A stretch of 64,000 nucleotides of DNA from Osedax fenrisi (GCA_964019155.1 OZ025244.1:29611468-29675467), one strand, 5' to 3'. Numbered from the stretch's first letter, positions 1 to 11,100 are shown. Notes: generated by a model from the letters alone, not told the origin. Numbers and translations: made by a program.

Positions 1-560
1 GATCCAGCATTTACTCGGACTCCTATTTTTCTCGTCGTACAATAAAAATGGAAAATATCCTAATTTATTCTGACCGAAATAAATGCTGGACCGAAATATC
101 TTACTATCTTTAATAATTTTTAAAATATGTTATAACAATTTTATACTGAATAATTGTTATATAATTTGTATATAATTAATTATATTACTATATAACATGA
201 ATTATATAGAATATAAAAAATTAAATAATTCAAGTAAAGATATAATAAAAATATTTTAATTAAATTCTTTAAAGATCGATAATCATTTTAAATAATTATG
301 CGCCCATATAGTTCTCGTCCTGATATTTTCTAACTAAAAAATATCCTGTGCAATTTCGCCATTTATTTAAGATAATAAATTATTTAAATAAGTTTCCCTA
401 CTTATAATAAATTTAATTATAATAGATAAATTAAAATATTATTTGAATTTGAAATTTTTGTTTATTTATTTTAATTTTTATTTCCGTTGCCATATATTGG
501 TAACTACGACAATTTAAACCCGCGTCGTGTGAACACTCGTAATTTTTAAATGCTGGACCG
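1..560. repeat. Short dispersed inverted motif (possible MITE ends)
   Basis: The window opens with GATCCAGCATTTA, and its near-exact reverse complement TAAATGCTGGACC lies at 80-92. A further direct copy, TAAATGCTGGACCG, is at 547-560. This pattern fits the ends of small inverted-repeat elements, but the left element is cut by the window edge and I cannot fix borders or a target duplication. The rest of the interval is plain AT-rich DNA with no gene visible. Confidence 0.3.
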
Positions 561-1965
561 ACAATATTCAGTATCGTGTGAAAACCATATTAGACTTGTA
601 TTATAAATATAAGTTGATAATAACACCATATAATACACAAATGTTAGCGTTCCATGAACATATATTTTGTATACAATTCAAATATTAACAGTTTTATCTC
701 GTATTTTTATTTATGAATTATTAATTTCTTAATGAACACAAGATAGATAACACAAGAGAGAAATACCTTAGAGACCCGTATGAACTTGACTCCAGATCCT
801 TGTCTATATTGGGGCACATATCGCTATCCAGTAAAATATTGATATACTGGGTTCCCGACTCCATATTGTGTCATGTATACATGTAGTATACTGTTGTAGA
901 TTGCTATAATAATGTATATATTATGTATGTATATACTACGTATTCGTTGATATAGTTAATTAATGTTTAATATACGTATATATTATAGCTTATGTATGTA
1001 ATGTATAGTAGAGGAGAATAATATCGGTGATTAATATCGGTGATTAATATCGGTGAGTCATACTGGTGATTAATATCGGTGAGTCATACCGGTGAGTAAT
1101 ACCGGTGAGTCATACCGGTGAGTAATAACGGTGAGTCATATCTAAGTCCGCTTTGATATTACGATGAATACTGTAATTCGGTAATACGACGTAACGTAAC
1201 GTAATATGTTTACTTCATGTACATCATACATTATGCGATAACTGACAGGCGATGATGGTGTTAGGGATATAGGTTATACTTAGGTTAACGTATTCAGTTC
1301 GACCTATAGCTAAGTAGTATCGTCTAATGTAGTTAACTTACATCTCGAGTAACTTGTGTACAGATATGTTATCATTATGAATCACTATATGCTATAACAA
1401 TACATTTATATTACGCATCGTGATATAATATTGTGAATACCTATATTATCTTTATCGAAATACTTACGATTAAATCGATAAATAACTATAATAAATCTAT
1501 AACATTATAAGAAGTTGTGAACTTTTTTTGCGATATCATATATAGTATATATTACATGCCTCTATACTCGCAATTAGATATTGTGTACAATCTATAGATA
1601 ACACGTGATATAGGTGGCGATAGTTGTACACGGTAACTTCGGTTTCTATGGTAACGTAGAGGTTATATACACATACACAATTATGTAATATAGGTTGAAT
1701 TTAAATTAATTTCGAAATAACGAGAGCACAAATTTAATCTGATAAAATATCGCAATTGACATACGAAACTTAAATTATTCGAAGTATCATTGGAATTTAT
1801 TTGAATCACCGAGTACAGTAATACATATTTACCTAGTTAATATAACATTCACTTACGGTATATTATCTAATAGTATATTATTTATATATATATAATATTT
1901 TATGAGGCAAATACTATTAATGTATGCAAAAACGCATACATACTGACTAAGCAATATTCTAATAG
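561..1965. other. AT-rich non-coding DNA, intron of the host gene or upstream DNA
   Basis: I see no exon in this stretch apart from the minisatellite at 1018-1141 described separately. The first exon I can support begins at 1966 behind an AG acceptor, so this is most simply an intron of the same gene. Confidence 0.4.
1018..1141. repeat. 13-bp minisatellite, about nine units
   Basis: Units alternate between GGTGATTAATATC and GGTGAGTCATACC, both 13 bp, giving about nine tandem copies that differ at a few positions. Two unit types alternating suggests expansion of a dimer in part of the array. Confidence 0.85.
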
Positions 1966-2030
1966 GTACGTGCGAAGGGAGGAACGTTTAAAGATTCAAG
2001 CCGAGCTGGCGGAACAGTTGCTCAGAGAAA
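1966..2030 (+). CDS. Host gene exon (coiled-coil segment)
   Basis: The acceptor AATAG precedes 1966 and the donor GTACGT follows 2030. Read with one leftover base at each side, the exon gives 21 codons, YVRREERLKIQAELAEQLLR followed by E. This is a highly charged heptad-like helix. It joins in frame to the exon at 3283, which continues the same charged helix (MRLRDELLERQLL); that continuity is the main reason for calling it. Confidence 0.65.
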
Positions 2031-2042
2031 GTACGTTCTAGA

Positions 2043-2098
<56 letters not shown>
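2043..2098. repeat. (TA)n microsatellite
   Basis: An almost uninterrupted TA dinucleotide run lies just inside the intron behind the exon donor. Further TA runs follow near 2135-2155 and 2249-2276. Open frames across such runs (poly Tyr-Ile) are not genes. Confidence 0.9.
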
Positions 2099-2102
<4 letters not shown>

Positions 2103-2244
2103 GCAAAGCCAATACTCATCTATAGGGAACCCTATATATATATATATATATATATACCGGACCCTGCGTAGGTATATAGTATATACCTACCAGAAAAGTG
2201 TGCATATGTAGAAAGTTATATAATTATATAGATATTTTGGTAAA

Positions 2245-2278
<34 letters not shown>

Positions 2279-2395
2279 TATATACTATATATAGATAGTA
2301 AATCCATCCTAGTTAGTTATGTTACTCGATACAAAGTTCAGTTGTATCGTGGATCTATGTGTATATATAGGGTAAACTATACATGTATGTGTATA

Positions 2396-2530
2396 ACTGC
2401 CTGCGTAGCTCAATTGGTTAATGCATCAGACACACAATCAGAAGTAAATTGGTTCAATACTAATCTGGACCCATAGAATAAGTCATAAAATAATATATAG
2501 AACTGATCTTATATAATTATGTTTAACAAA
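2396..2530 (+). repeat. tRNA-derived SINE, copy 1
   Basis: The 5' part looks like a tRNA: an A-box-like TAGCTCAATTGG at about 2407 and a B-box-like GGTTCAATACT at about 2450, spaced as in a tRNA gene. The tRNA-unrelated body (TAAAATAATATATAGAA and on) matches the copy at 3682-3800. Two copies sharing both head and body, in introns of one gene, argue for a SINE rather than a tRNA gene. The cloverleaf is degraded. Confidence 0.65.
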
Positions 2531-3282
2531 ATAGCTCTCTCTATTTAAAATATTCCAGCTTTAACATTAGATAGGTTTACATTTACTTTTAAGTAATAAT
2601 TTATTAAATATCATGAAAGAAATATATATATATATCAAATTATATATTAACCTATCATTTTTAAAAATATAATTCTCTGTATTCAATATGAATGTAATGT
2701 TATCAAGCATTAGCCAAGTCATCTAGATCATTATAATAATATGTAATTCATTGTAGCGAACTTAACAATTAAGCGGAATTTCTAATATTATTATAAGTAT
2801 ATTCATTCATTCGTTCATTCATTATAATAATATATTTTATAAAATATATTTAATATATAAATGTATAAATATTTAAATATAATTGGGATAACTTTTAAAT
2901 ATATTTGTTTAGCACGATCGGGAATATAATAACTATAAATCTCATCTCACCATGATTATGATGTAACATGTTTAGCACCTATAATTTGTCACGAGGTGAA
3001 TACTTTTCAATTTTAAATTCTCTTTTTAAATTCTCAATTTTAATTTCTCAATTAATGCATGGTTTTAGAATATCTTGAGATTATAAAATACATTTATGAT
3101 CTAATTAATCATACTATATTTATAAATTATAATAAAGAGAATTTAAAAATAATAAGTGTTAAACTTGTGATAAATTGTATATGTTAAGCACGTTACTTCA
3201 ACACCTCGGTTTATTGTCCTAACAATCGAAACATAACGACTTATACCAAAACTACGCTGTTAACGACAACCTACGATTACAG

Positions 3283-3489
3283 AGATGAGACTACGCGACG
3301 AGCTGCTCGAGAGGCAGTTATTGGCAAGTAGAACCTACACAGGAGATGCCGAAACTGATACGCTGGTCTCGTACAGTCTAGTGGTACTATTGGTGGTCGT
3401 GGTGTTCTCGTATCTAGCGTATCGGCTGAAGGGGCGTTACTTTTCGACCACGCCTACTTTGACGAAAAGTGGGGAGGAGCATTACGTTG
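3283..3489 (+). CDS. Host gene exon (coiled coil plus transmembrane helix)
   Basis: The acceptor TTACAG ends at 3282 and the donor GTAATT starts at 3490. The reading frame is fixed by the single base carried from the previous exon and by the downstream phase. Residues encoded are a charged helix, a short Thr/Asp linker, then a membrane segment of about 20 hydrophobic residues followed by RLKGRYFSTTP. The positive residues after the helix suggest that side faces the cytosol (inference). An ATG at 3285 exists, so translation could start here in a shorter isoform, but the upstream exon joins in phase. Confidence 0.72.
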
Positions 3490-3681
3490 GTAATTATATA
3501 TAAGTATACGTATACTTATCACATTCACATATATATATATATAAACATACGTGAAACATTATATAATATATTACAGTATTATACGAATGAATTAAACATT
3601 TAATTATTGGTGAATTCAACATAAATCCTTCTTCAATAATTGTATTGAACTATTACTAAATATCACTAATTATTATTAACT

Positions 3682-3800
3682 GTCATGGTGGCTCACTTGG
3701 CTTAGGCGTCAGACACATTAGCAGTAGGACACGAGTTCTAGCCTCGTCCGGACCATTATAATAGGTCTTAAAATAATATTTAGAAGTGATAATATATAAT
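3682..3800 (+). repeat. tRNA-derived SINE, copy 2
   Basis: An A-box-like GTGGCTCACTTGG and a B-box-like GAGTTCTAGCCTCG are followed by a body homologous to copy 1 (GTCTTAAAATAATATTTAGAA). The copy is diverged and inserted in the next intron in the same orientation. An insertion of this type uses LINE machinery, which is abundant in this window. Confidence 0.65.
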
Positions 3801-4333
3801 TGTGTATACATAAATGATCGGCTATTGTTAAAATCATGGATGCCTTACCATGACAGTGAATTCGAAGGGCATCAGAACACAATAGTTATAAGTAATAACT
3901 CATCTAAGTTCCTGGATAGGATGAAAGTACTCAACCAAAATACAAATAACAATAACAATAACTAAGTTTACTCTCAAACAATATATAATCAAGTCATTAC
4001 ACATACATATAATATACTTGAACTCATCATGACACCATTAATCTATACACATGCATACATAAGTCTGCAGTTGGCATACACGTATTCGTCGTATTATACA
4101 TAAATATGAACATGTTCATATATGCATATATGCATGTTCATGTATGAATACATTCTAATAAAAATAATTCAAATTATGATTAATATTAAGTTATGATAAT
4201 CATAATCGAAAACATCAATAAGATATGATTAAATTTATCTTAGTAGTTTTGACGGTTGATATCTTTTGATTATTAATACGTATTGATTATAAACAATATA
4301 TGTATTCATACGCACCCCATTATCAGAGTCGAG

Positions 4334-5119
4334 GTGTGCATGAAGAAGACCACCCACGTAACAACGATGCCAAGGTCGACGGGAATGTTTCAATGTCAGC
4401 GGAAGAGATGTTATCTAAGGCGGCGCTTCAACCGCAACCGGAAGAGGTTAACGAGGCGATGAAGATGTGGTACGCCCGCAACGCCGACTCGGCGACCTTG
4501 AGACAACGTCGACCTTCAAACGAAATAGAACGCGCCGATGCCACGACTACCAATGTTACTAACAATAACTCTCTCCGTCGGTCAGCTAGGACCACCGCGA
4601 CGACTAACACCCGCACCGGAAGTAGGAAACGGAGTGATCGCGGTAACGCGTTGCCTAGCAACAATGGCGGCACTTTGTGCGGTGGGGAGGATGTGACGCA
4701 GGACACGATGGTGGGCGTGTCCGAACTAGACTCCTACGAACGGTGGGAATTCTCCGAACCCGACTCGGAATCCAATACCGAGCTGTCTCGCTCCTCCTCC
4801 GCCCATTCGTCCTGTAACGGCTACGGCGATGCCGTTGAACTAGATAAGCTGCGGTCTTCGTTCCAGATGGAGAGATTGAAGTCTCTGGCCGAGGCGGCGA
4901 CGAGTTTCTCGCGGCGAGGTAAGGAGGATCGTGACAAGCGCACATCTCAGCCGGGCCCTACAATGTGTTCCGCTGGTGAGATCGACCGATACGCCGCTAG
5001 TAAAGAACCTGGCCACAAGGGGGCCACGGAGGAGGAGGCGGGTAATGATGAGATACTGGAACAGTGGGCCTCGGCTAAAGGAAATCTTTACGATAACCAC
5101 GAGGATATACAAGAATTGG
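4334..5119 (+). CDS. Host gene exon (long disordered Ser/Glu-rich region)
   Basis: This is the largest and most GC-rich exon. The open frame runs from about 4300 and ends at the textbook donor GTAAGT (5120). An acceptor giving phase agreement with the previous exon is GAG|GTG at 4334; the more conventional-looking CAG at 4324-4326 would put the frames out of register, so the 5' border is uncertain by a few codons. The product is polar, with runs of Ser, Asn, Thr, Glu and Arg, no cysteine pattern and no recognisable domain. It begins near VHEEDHPRNN and ends near EDIQEL. Such composition suggests an intrinsically disordered cytosolic segment (inference). Confidence 0.7.
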
Positions 5120-5365
5120 GTAAGTGAATCGATCACCCAATTACAATTGTGATATTTATATCGCAACCTATATGCCCATGATATATATATATATTGTAAT
5201 TAGTTAATTTACATAATAATTATTTTATTTAATTTGCTATACTTTTCTTTTAATTAACTTAATAATTTTACGTTTCCAAAATTCTATGATGTAAATTCAT
5301 ATATGGAATTTCAAAATCTATAAATATTATTTACAAATATTTACTTAAATTTGTTATATCTCATA

Positions 5366-5410
<45 letters not shown>

Positions 5411-5542
5411 GTATATTAATATATGTATATTAATATAGATGTATTGTGATACTTATATTCTATTCCAATACGTACCTATTGCGTGTATTAGTTTAGATAT
5501 TAAATGTGCATAATTTTGAATTAACTATTACGTTCGTTTTAG

Positions 5543-5644
5543 CATCAGAGTTACACGGCATCGCGTTGAACGCAAGTTTGGATGATAACTCGGTAAACGA
5601 AGATGCTATAGACGATATCAAGGGCAAGATATCCCAACTTGAAT
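5543..5644 (+). CDS. Host gene exon (acidic helix)
   Basis: The acceptor TTTTAG ends at 5542. The exon gives SELHGIALNASLDDNSVNED, then AIDDIKGKISQLE, amphipathic and acidic. Read straight on it hits TAG two codons later (GAA TGT TAG). Splicing at AAT|GTTAGC instead joins in phase to the exon at 6225. Both endings are therefore possible: a short isoform ending here, or the longer protein. Confidence 0.65.
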
Positions 5645-5754
5645 GTTAGCATCATTTACTACGGAACCTATATATTTATATATATATATATATTATATTT
5701 ATATATATATATATTATATATATACGTATAGTTTATATGTTATTACTCTCATAT

Positions 5755-5940
5755 GATTATGTAGTAGTAATTATAATACAATTTATGAAACCACACAAAA
5801 CCAATTTTAAATATATTATTCAGTGAGATATAATAATAATAATAAAAGTATGGCGATATTCATAAAATATATTATTTAAAATAATTTTAAAAAAATTTTG
5901 GAAATGTATTAAATTAATATATTCAGTATATAATTCACTA
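5755..5940 (-). mobile_element. LINE 3'-end relic in the intron
   Basis: The sequence is homologous to 25575-25770: both contain CCAATTTTAAATA, a TATGGCGA block followed by CATAA, and TTGGAAATGT in the same order. The second copy sits at the 3' end of a degenerate minus-strand LINE, so this is most likely a 5'-truncated tail of the same family inserted in the intron in antisense orientation. Confidence 0.5.
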
Positions 5941-6224
5941 TATATAGTATAATATAGCATACATATATATATATATATATATACATTATACTGTATACAT
6001 TATACTGTATACAGTATTTTAGTATAATTCATAAAGTAAGTTAATTGAGTAAACTGTGTGAGTAGGAGTTGAATGAATGAGAGAAGTATTCCACACAAAT
6101 GTTATATTAGAATAAAACGTAACTATTACTACTAGTGGTCAGCTGATACGAGTGCATCGTACACAACGCATACGAAACACCAGCATACCTACCACTAACG
6201 TATGCACTCGCATACATACCACAG

Positions 6225-6391
6225 ACAAGTACTCGAACAGCCCAACCGTTAAGCCGACAACGCTGAATCAATGTCTGCCTCCGATTACCGCACTCCAAGC
6301 GGCTCAGAAATTCCACTACCTCAGTTCCTGTCTGCCCGAGATAGCGCAGAGTTTGACCTTCATGCCGAAACCCAAGTGCGAGGGTATCAAG
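6225..6391 (+). CDS. Host gene exon (C-terminal domain, part 1)
   Basis: The acceptor CCACAG ends at 6224 and the donor GTCAGC starts at 6392. With the base carried from the previous exon the product includes KYSNSPTVKPTTLNQ, CLPPITALQAAQKFHYLSSC and MPKPKCEGIK. GC content is well above the flanks and the frame is open with balanced residue use. Three cysteines are present. I do not recognise the domain. Confidence 0.65.
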
Positions 6392-6924
6392 GTCAGCGCG
6401 CTTTTACTATAGTATCACGCGAAGTAACGCCCCTTTACGTGCGCTCGTGTCCGGGTGTATATTATGTTCTATATATATAATATTATTACTACATTTATTG
6501 AGTTTAAATGTATCACTTAATTGATATTATAAAAAATAATTAGTTTTCACAATATCATTGTCACATAAATGAGATTGACTAAAAATAATGTATAATATTT
6601 CATTTTTAATTAACTTGTAGACTACTATTTTTTACCTATATTACCGCTATTTATATCATGTTATGCTATTTTTAAGCAATACATTTAATTAGTGTGGTAT
6701 AAAATATAGAATATATATATATAGTATTATACAAGAATACTATATGATTATAATTTATAACAATAATACTTTTAATCAATTGATATTTAATTCTGAGAAA
6801 GATTTATACGATTTACAGTCTGATTTCATTTACCTGTATTTAAATATATCAATATAATTATGTACCATAAATGTATACTTTATTTCGCAAACATTGAAAG
6901 GATAAATATTCGTAACAATAAATC

Positions 6925-7005
6925 CGCCTATGTGCGTATGTGTGCGTATGTGTGCGTGTGTGTGCGTGTGTGTGTGTGTGCGTGTGTGTGCATGTGTGTG
7001 TATAT
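6925..7005. repeat. (GTGTGC)n / (GT)n microsatellite
   Basis: An imperfect run of GTGTGC and GTGT units in the intron between the exons at 6225 and 7151. It is not coding. Confidence 0.85.
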
Positions 7006-7150
7006 GTGTCAATGTACTACATAATTATATCATTATATCATATTTAGTAGAGCCATTATTAGCTAATTAAATATATTATATTATTTTTTATTATTTATAT
7101 ATTCTATTTCATAATATCATATATTATTATACAAATGGTTTGTTCGCCAG

Positions 7151-7235
7151 ATAATAGATCCCGACTTCACGGAGGAATACCTAAGGACTGGAATCGCTCA
7201 TGCGAGACGACCCATGTATATAGACCTCAAACAAT
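7151..7235 (+). CDS. Host gene exon (C-terminal domain, part 2)
   Basis: The acceptor GCCAG ends at 7150. The exon reads IIDPDFTEEYLRTGIAHARR followed by PMYIDLKQ. As in the exon at 5543, unspliced reading stops two codons later (TGT TAG), while the donor AAT|GTTAGC carries one base that joins in phase to the next exon. Confidence 0.65.
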
Positions 7236-7341
7236 GTTAGCTCACGATTACATAACTTATAAACATACACACATATATATATATATATATTTATATAAAT
7301 TCATTTTAATAATTATAATATTTGAATAATTTATGAAATAG

Positions 7342-7412
7342 CAAGATTAGAAAATAAACTTCCTTGTTCATCTCACGAAGACATAGAAAAGTTAGTTAAC
7401 AAACAACATTAG
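7342..7412 (+). CDS. Host gene terminal exon
   Basis: The acceptor AAATAG ends at 7341. The exon reads SRLENKLPCSSHEDIEKLVN, then KQH and TAG at 7410-7412. It is a charged, helix-prone C-terminus without a membrane anchor or sorting signal that I can recognise. No AATAAA is obvious directly downstream. Confidence 0.6.
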
Positions 7413-8467
7413 TTTATAGCAATGTACATAACTCGGCGAATGTTAATTAACCATGTATAGTCACAATACATTCACATAGCAATATTTACCTTATAACTCT
7501 AACTAACTATAGCAATAACAATAACTTTACTCGCCGATGTCAACTAAAGCTAATGTATTGATAACTTTACGTATTTATTCATTTTGTTTCGTAATTAATG
7601 GTATTATTGTTGTATCATGGACACTGGACACTGTACAGTGGACAGTTGTACACTTAATCATAATATCAATAATCGGAGAGTCCACTTATTTAGTAGGTTT
7701 ATATAAATATATAATTATAGAATTTTATAAATGTTCAATTAAATTTATTAAATATTTCAAAATGAGTTTATAGTGGATACAGACTTAGATATTCTATTTA
7801 TAGATTAAATCATGATTATTCGTGACGTACTTACGATAGGCATAATGTTATCTGGGGTGAATGTGTAAAGGGGGTTTTAGGGGACACATCTACCCTCAAT
7901 AACAATGGGGATCCGAGTATAGTACATCTACCCTCAATAACAATGGGGATCCGAGTAGAGTACGTATATCTCAATAATCAATGTATCCGTGTACTAATTA
8001 TATACACTTACAAATATGTTTAGTGTTATAACAATCACTATATATTACTATAAATATATGTATATTTTACTTTTATATTACTGTTATTTTACTATTTTAA
8101 TTAATAAATTACAATTTCTGATAAAAAGGAACTATATTTAACCTAAATAATGTACCCAAAATATAATTTTAGTAATACATCATCATCAACATTATCATAA
8201 ATATCAAAATCATAATCAATTTTCTACACGACAAATCAATATAATTTGTTACTTAATATTTGTTATATCTTATTAAAAATATTATTACATTATCAACTAT
8301 TTCATATACCTATAGAAATTTAGTATAGTTATTTTACCTAGTTATATATATAACTTTAGTTATTTTAAGAATTTTGTAAACAAAATATATCCTAAATTTA
8401 AACTCGAATTTCAAATAAATCATAAATTAGTTATTAATAATTCCTCTGACAAAAATTGCATATGTTA

Positions 8468-8512
<45 letters not shown>

Positions 8513-8623
8513 TATAAATATGACGATGTATAAAAGAATATATAATTAATATTGTTATTATTATCATTATTATTAATATAACACTCAACACCGCGTATAC
8601 ACATTATACATTCTATAAAACAG

Positions 8624-8654
<31 letters not shown>

Positions 8655-8810
8655 ACATATTAGATACGATAATATTTCTAAATTATAATATATAGTATCA
8701 TTATACATATATGTTCACGAGTACGCATTCCTTCACGAGTAAACATGTATACACGTATGTCGTATATATATATACATATAAATATACACATATATATATA
8801 TATATATATA
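7413..8810. other. AT-rich intergenic DNA
   Basis: No gene is visible. It contains a 41-bp direct duplication (7886-7966) and TA runs near 8475-8510 and 8630-8655. Short open frames here lack codon bias and similarity to anything I know. Confidence 0.6.
7886..7966. repeat. Tandem duplication, about 41 bp x 2
   Basis: The block ACATCTACCCTCAATAACAA, continuing TGGGGATCCGAGTA, occurs twice in direct succession with one or two differences. Confidence 0.85.
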
Positions 8811-9043
8811 CAGTCAAAGCTCGATAACTCAACATTGACGGGACGGAGTTTTCATGTTGAGTTAGCGAGTATGTTGAGTTATCGGATGTATAATTTTATT
8901 TTTATTTATAATGGTATTTTAGTTACGCTACTAATAGTATATTACTCCTAATGATGGTTTATGATTATTATTAAGTATATAGATTGTATATTCTTTTAAA
9001 ATAATAATTATAATAAATAAAAAGTATAGGAATAGTGCTATAT

Positions 9044-9271
9044 TCATTTTTTTGTATTAAAGTAATTATTCATTTTTGATTGTATTAAATTATTATCAAC
9101 ATGCTTGTTAAAAGTATTTATAATATGAGTAAGATGTAATAAACAATTATCGTCAGTTAAATTATTCTTAATTAGATAATTTCGAGTATTCTGTAATTCT
9201 TTTAGAATCTGTATAATTATATATCTGATTGTTTTGATTACTAATGATATATTTACAATATATACATGCAT
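9044..9271 (-). pseudogene. pogo/Tigger-type transposase C-terminal remnant
   Basis: The 75-residue frame contains ILKELQNTRNYLIKNNLTDD followed by a short Leu-rich stretch, and ends with SKMNNYFNTKK. In pogo/Tigger proteins the C-terminal part has a leucine-rich helix and a final basic-polar-aromatic tail of the type QSKITxFF; I recognise the same layout here. The catalytic DDE region is not visible in any frame upstream. The identification rests on this short tail plus its position inside pogo-like TIRs, so it is tentative. Confidence 0.4.
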
Positions 9272-9789
9272 ATATGCATTCTATAAGTAATTATATTATA
9301 GTAAAGATATAATATATTATGTATTACTACTACACCCATGTAGTATATATATATACTGTATATATAATTCATTTTGTACAACAAATATTATTTTTAATAT
9401 TGTTTACATTTTTATCTTGTGTTTTAAAAAGTATTTTACATAATCTTTGTATGTGTTATGGTGATATAACATTTCATGCAATGTTATATCATATCCTTAA
9501 TGTATGTTATAACTGAATAAATACTCTTATAATAATTAATTCCATGTCAATGTACTATCTAATTTTATATGTGAATAATTAATATTAATACATATTAATT
9601 ATCCAATATATAGAACATATATGTTTATAATTTAGAAATATTCACCATACTATACTCAAGAAATTCTCAAGAATGACATTTTATAACTATTTAATTCAAT
9701 ATCACTAGAACATATATGTTTTTGTGATATATAGTAGTTAACATTGACATTAAACATAAGTTAAGATAATTATCACATATAGAAATTAA

Positions 9790-10500
9790 ATAATAATAAT
9801 TAATGGTCAAGACATACGAAGGGCGGGGTTGTTTGATTGACATTGGCGCCTATTCACACAAAGGGACGCTATGTTTAGTAACAGTGTCGCGGATACATAC
9901 AAAGGGGGGGAGTAGTTTGATTGACAGTGACTCCTATTCACACAAAGGGACGCTAAGCTGAGTAATATCAAAGATTTTGCGAAGCAAAGATATAACACTC
10001 CCTATGCATTCAACGTAATTTAGTAGTATCCCCAACCGCTGCTAGCAGTAGTATCGAAATCACTGAAATAGATTTAGGTTCGGATCTGTTTGCATACAAC
10101 AATGTTTTCATTGCTCTATTAAATTACATGCAATATAAATTAGCTTTTACTCACTAAATATATACTTATAGAATTTAAAACATACATATCATATTTGTTT
10201 ATTATATATTAGTAATGAACACTTAGTTTTCATCATATAAATATTAATTTAAAGCATATTATTTAACATTTTAAAAGTGTATAGTTAGATACGAATTTAC
10301 ATTATAAACAACGCATAGTTCCTAAAAGTAACCCGCTATAGGTGGCACCAGGGTATTTTGTATACAAATTCGAATTACACGATTTCGCGTAAGTGTTATA
10401 TCTTTCCTTCGGAAAATCTTTGGTAATAGTGTCGCGGATACATACACAGAACCGATATGTTGGTTGAAAATGGCGCGAATAAATATAATCCCAAAGGTAA
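9790..10500. repeat. Interspersed repeat inside the pogo-like element, with inverted internal blocks
   Basis: GTGTCGCGGATACATAC occurs at about 9884 and 10429. TTTGCGAAGCAAAGATATAA (9974-9993) is matched in inverse orientation by TTATATCTTTCCTTCGGAAA (10397-10416). A 56-bp near-duplicate containing TATTCACACAAAGGGACGCT occurs at about 9850 and 9937. The block 9968-10165 has a diverged minus-strand copy at 51510-51695. This is a separate repeat family nested in, or carried by, the pogo-like element. Confidence 0.55.
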
Positions 10501-11028
10501 ACATTGGAATGTATTTTAGATATCCAATAATATAAATCCGAAATAATACGAATCTAATATTTAAAGTAGTAGTAGTAGTAGTAGTAAATGGGCATTCGGG
10601 ATAGGTAATACGTCTATAGACTTAAGTAATGGTTTGCTCACATAACTGCATTCAAAATAGTACTCGTATGATAATATAATAATTTTAATTGTATTTTTAC
10701 GTTTATATATTTATATCCATATATTATTAAATAAAACCATGTTGACTAATGTATGTTGAATTATATTTGTTGAACAATGCAGTTTCATTACATGTAAAAT
10801 ATACGAATCCAACAACATTTGTTGTGATATTTTGATTTTTCATAAATGTTGAGTTATCGGATGTATATTTACATGTAATGTATAGGCTAGGATTATATAA
10901 AACATTTGAGTTATATGTATGTTGAGTTATATTTGTTGAGTAATAGGGTTTTTGTTAACATGTAAAAGATACGAATCCAACCAAATATTTTTGGGATGTT
11001 GAGTTATCGGCAATGTTGACTTATCGGC

Positions 11029-11100
11029 ATGTTGAGTTATCGAGATTTTACTGTATATATATATATATATATATACAGTAAAATCTCGATAACTCAACAT
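11029..11100. repeat. 72-bp palindrome made of two transposon ends facing each other over (TA)n
   Basis: The right end of the pogo-like element (11029-11053) is followed by (TA)n and then by the exact reverse complement of the same 25 bases (11076-11100). The second arm is an extra terminal repeat in the opposite orientation with no element body attached. Confidence 0.85.

Larger units (their letters stand above)
1966..7412 (+). other. Gene model: single-pass membrane coiled-coil protein, 5' end missing
   Basis: Seven + strand exons (1966-2030, 3283-3489, 4334-5119, 5543-5644, 6225-6391, 7151-7235, 7342-7412) join with matching phase at all six junctions and give about 490 residues ending at TAG 7410-7412. 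In order the protein has a charged Arg/Glu/Leu-rich helix with coiled-coil character (exons 1-2), one strong membrane segment of about 20 residues (SYSLVVLLVVVVFSYLAYRL), a long polar and probably disordered Ser/Glu/Asn region (exon 3), a short acidic helix (exon 4), and a more conserved-looking C-terminal part (exons 5-7). Exon GC content is clearly above that of the introns. The two introns after exons 4 and 6 use the weaker donor GTTAGC. I do not recognise the family. The 5' exons must lie before the window or in undetected exons. The phase agreement is strong evidence; the exon-3 acceptor is the least certain border. Confidence 0.72.
8811..11053 (-). mobile_element. pogo-like (Tc1/mariner superfamily) DNA transposon, decayed
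   Basis: The left end CAGTCAAAGCTCGATAACTC and the reverse complement of the right end CAGTAAAATCTCGATAACTC are matching terminal inverted repeats, each bordered by TA, the target of this superfamily. The motif GTTGAGTTATCGG repeats several times just inside both ends as subterminal repeats. A fragment that fits the C-terminus of a pogo/Tigger-type transposase lies on the minus strand near the left end. The interior also contains a second repeat family (9790-10500). No complete transposase is present, so the copy is non-autonomous. Confidence 0.65.

Noticed and set aside
1018..1141. CRISPR-like array
   Set aside because: Units of 13 bp follow each other without spacers, and the DNA is eukaryotic; it is a minisatellite.
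2396..2475. A functional tRNA gene
   Set aside because: A and B boxes are present but the stems do not pair well, and the body is shared with a second copy, so a SINE fits better.
4428..5166. Minus-strand frames opposite the large host exon
   Set aside because: They are antisense shadows of a GC-rich exon whose + strand frame joins in phase with its neighbours.
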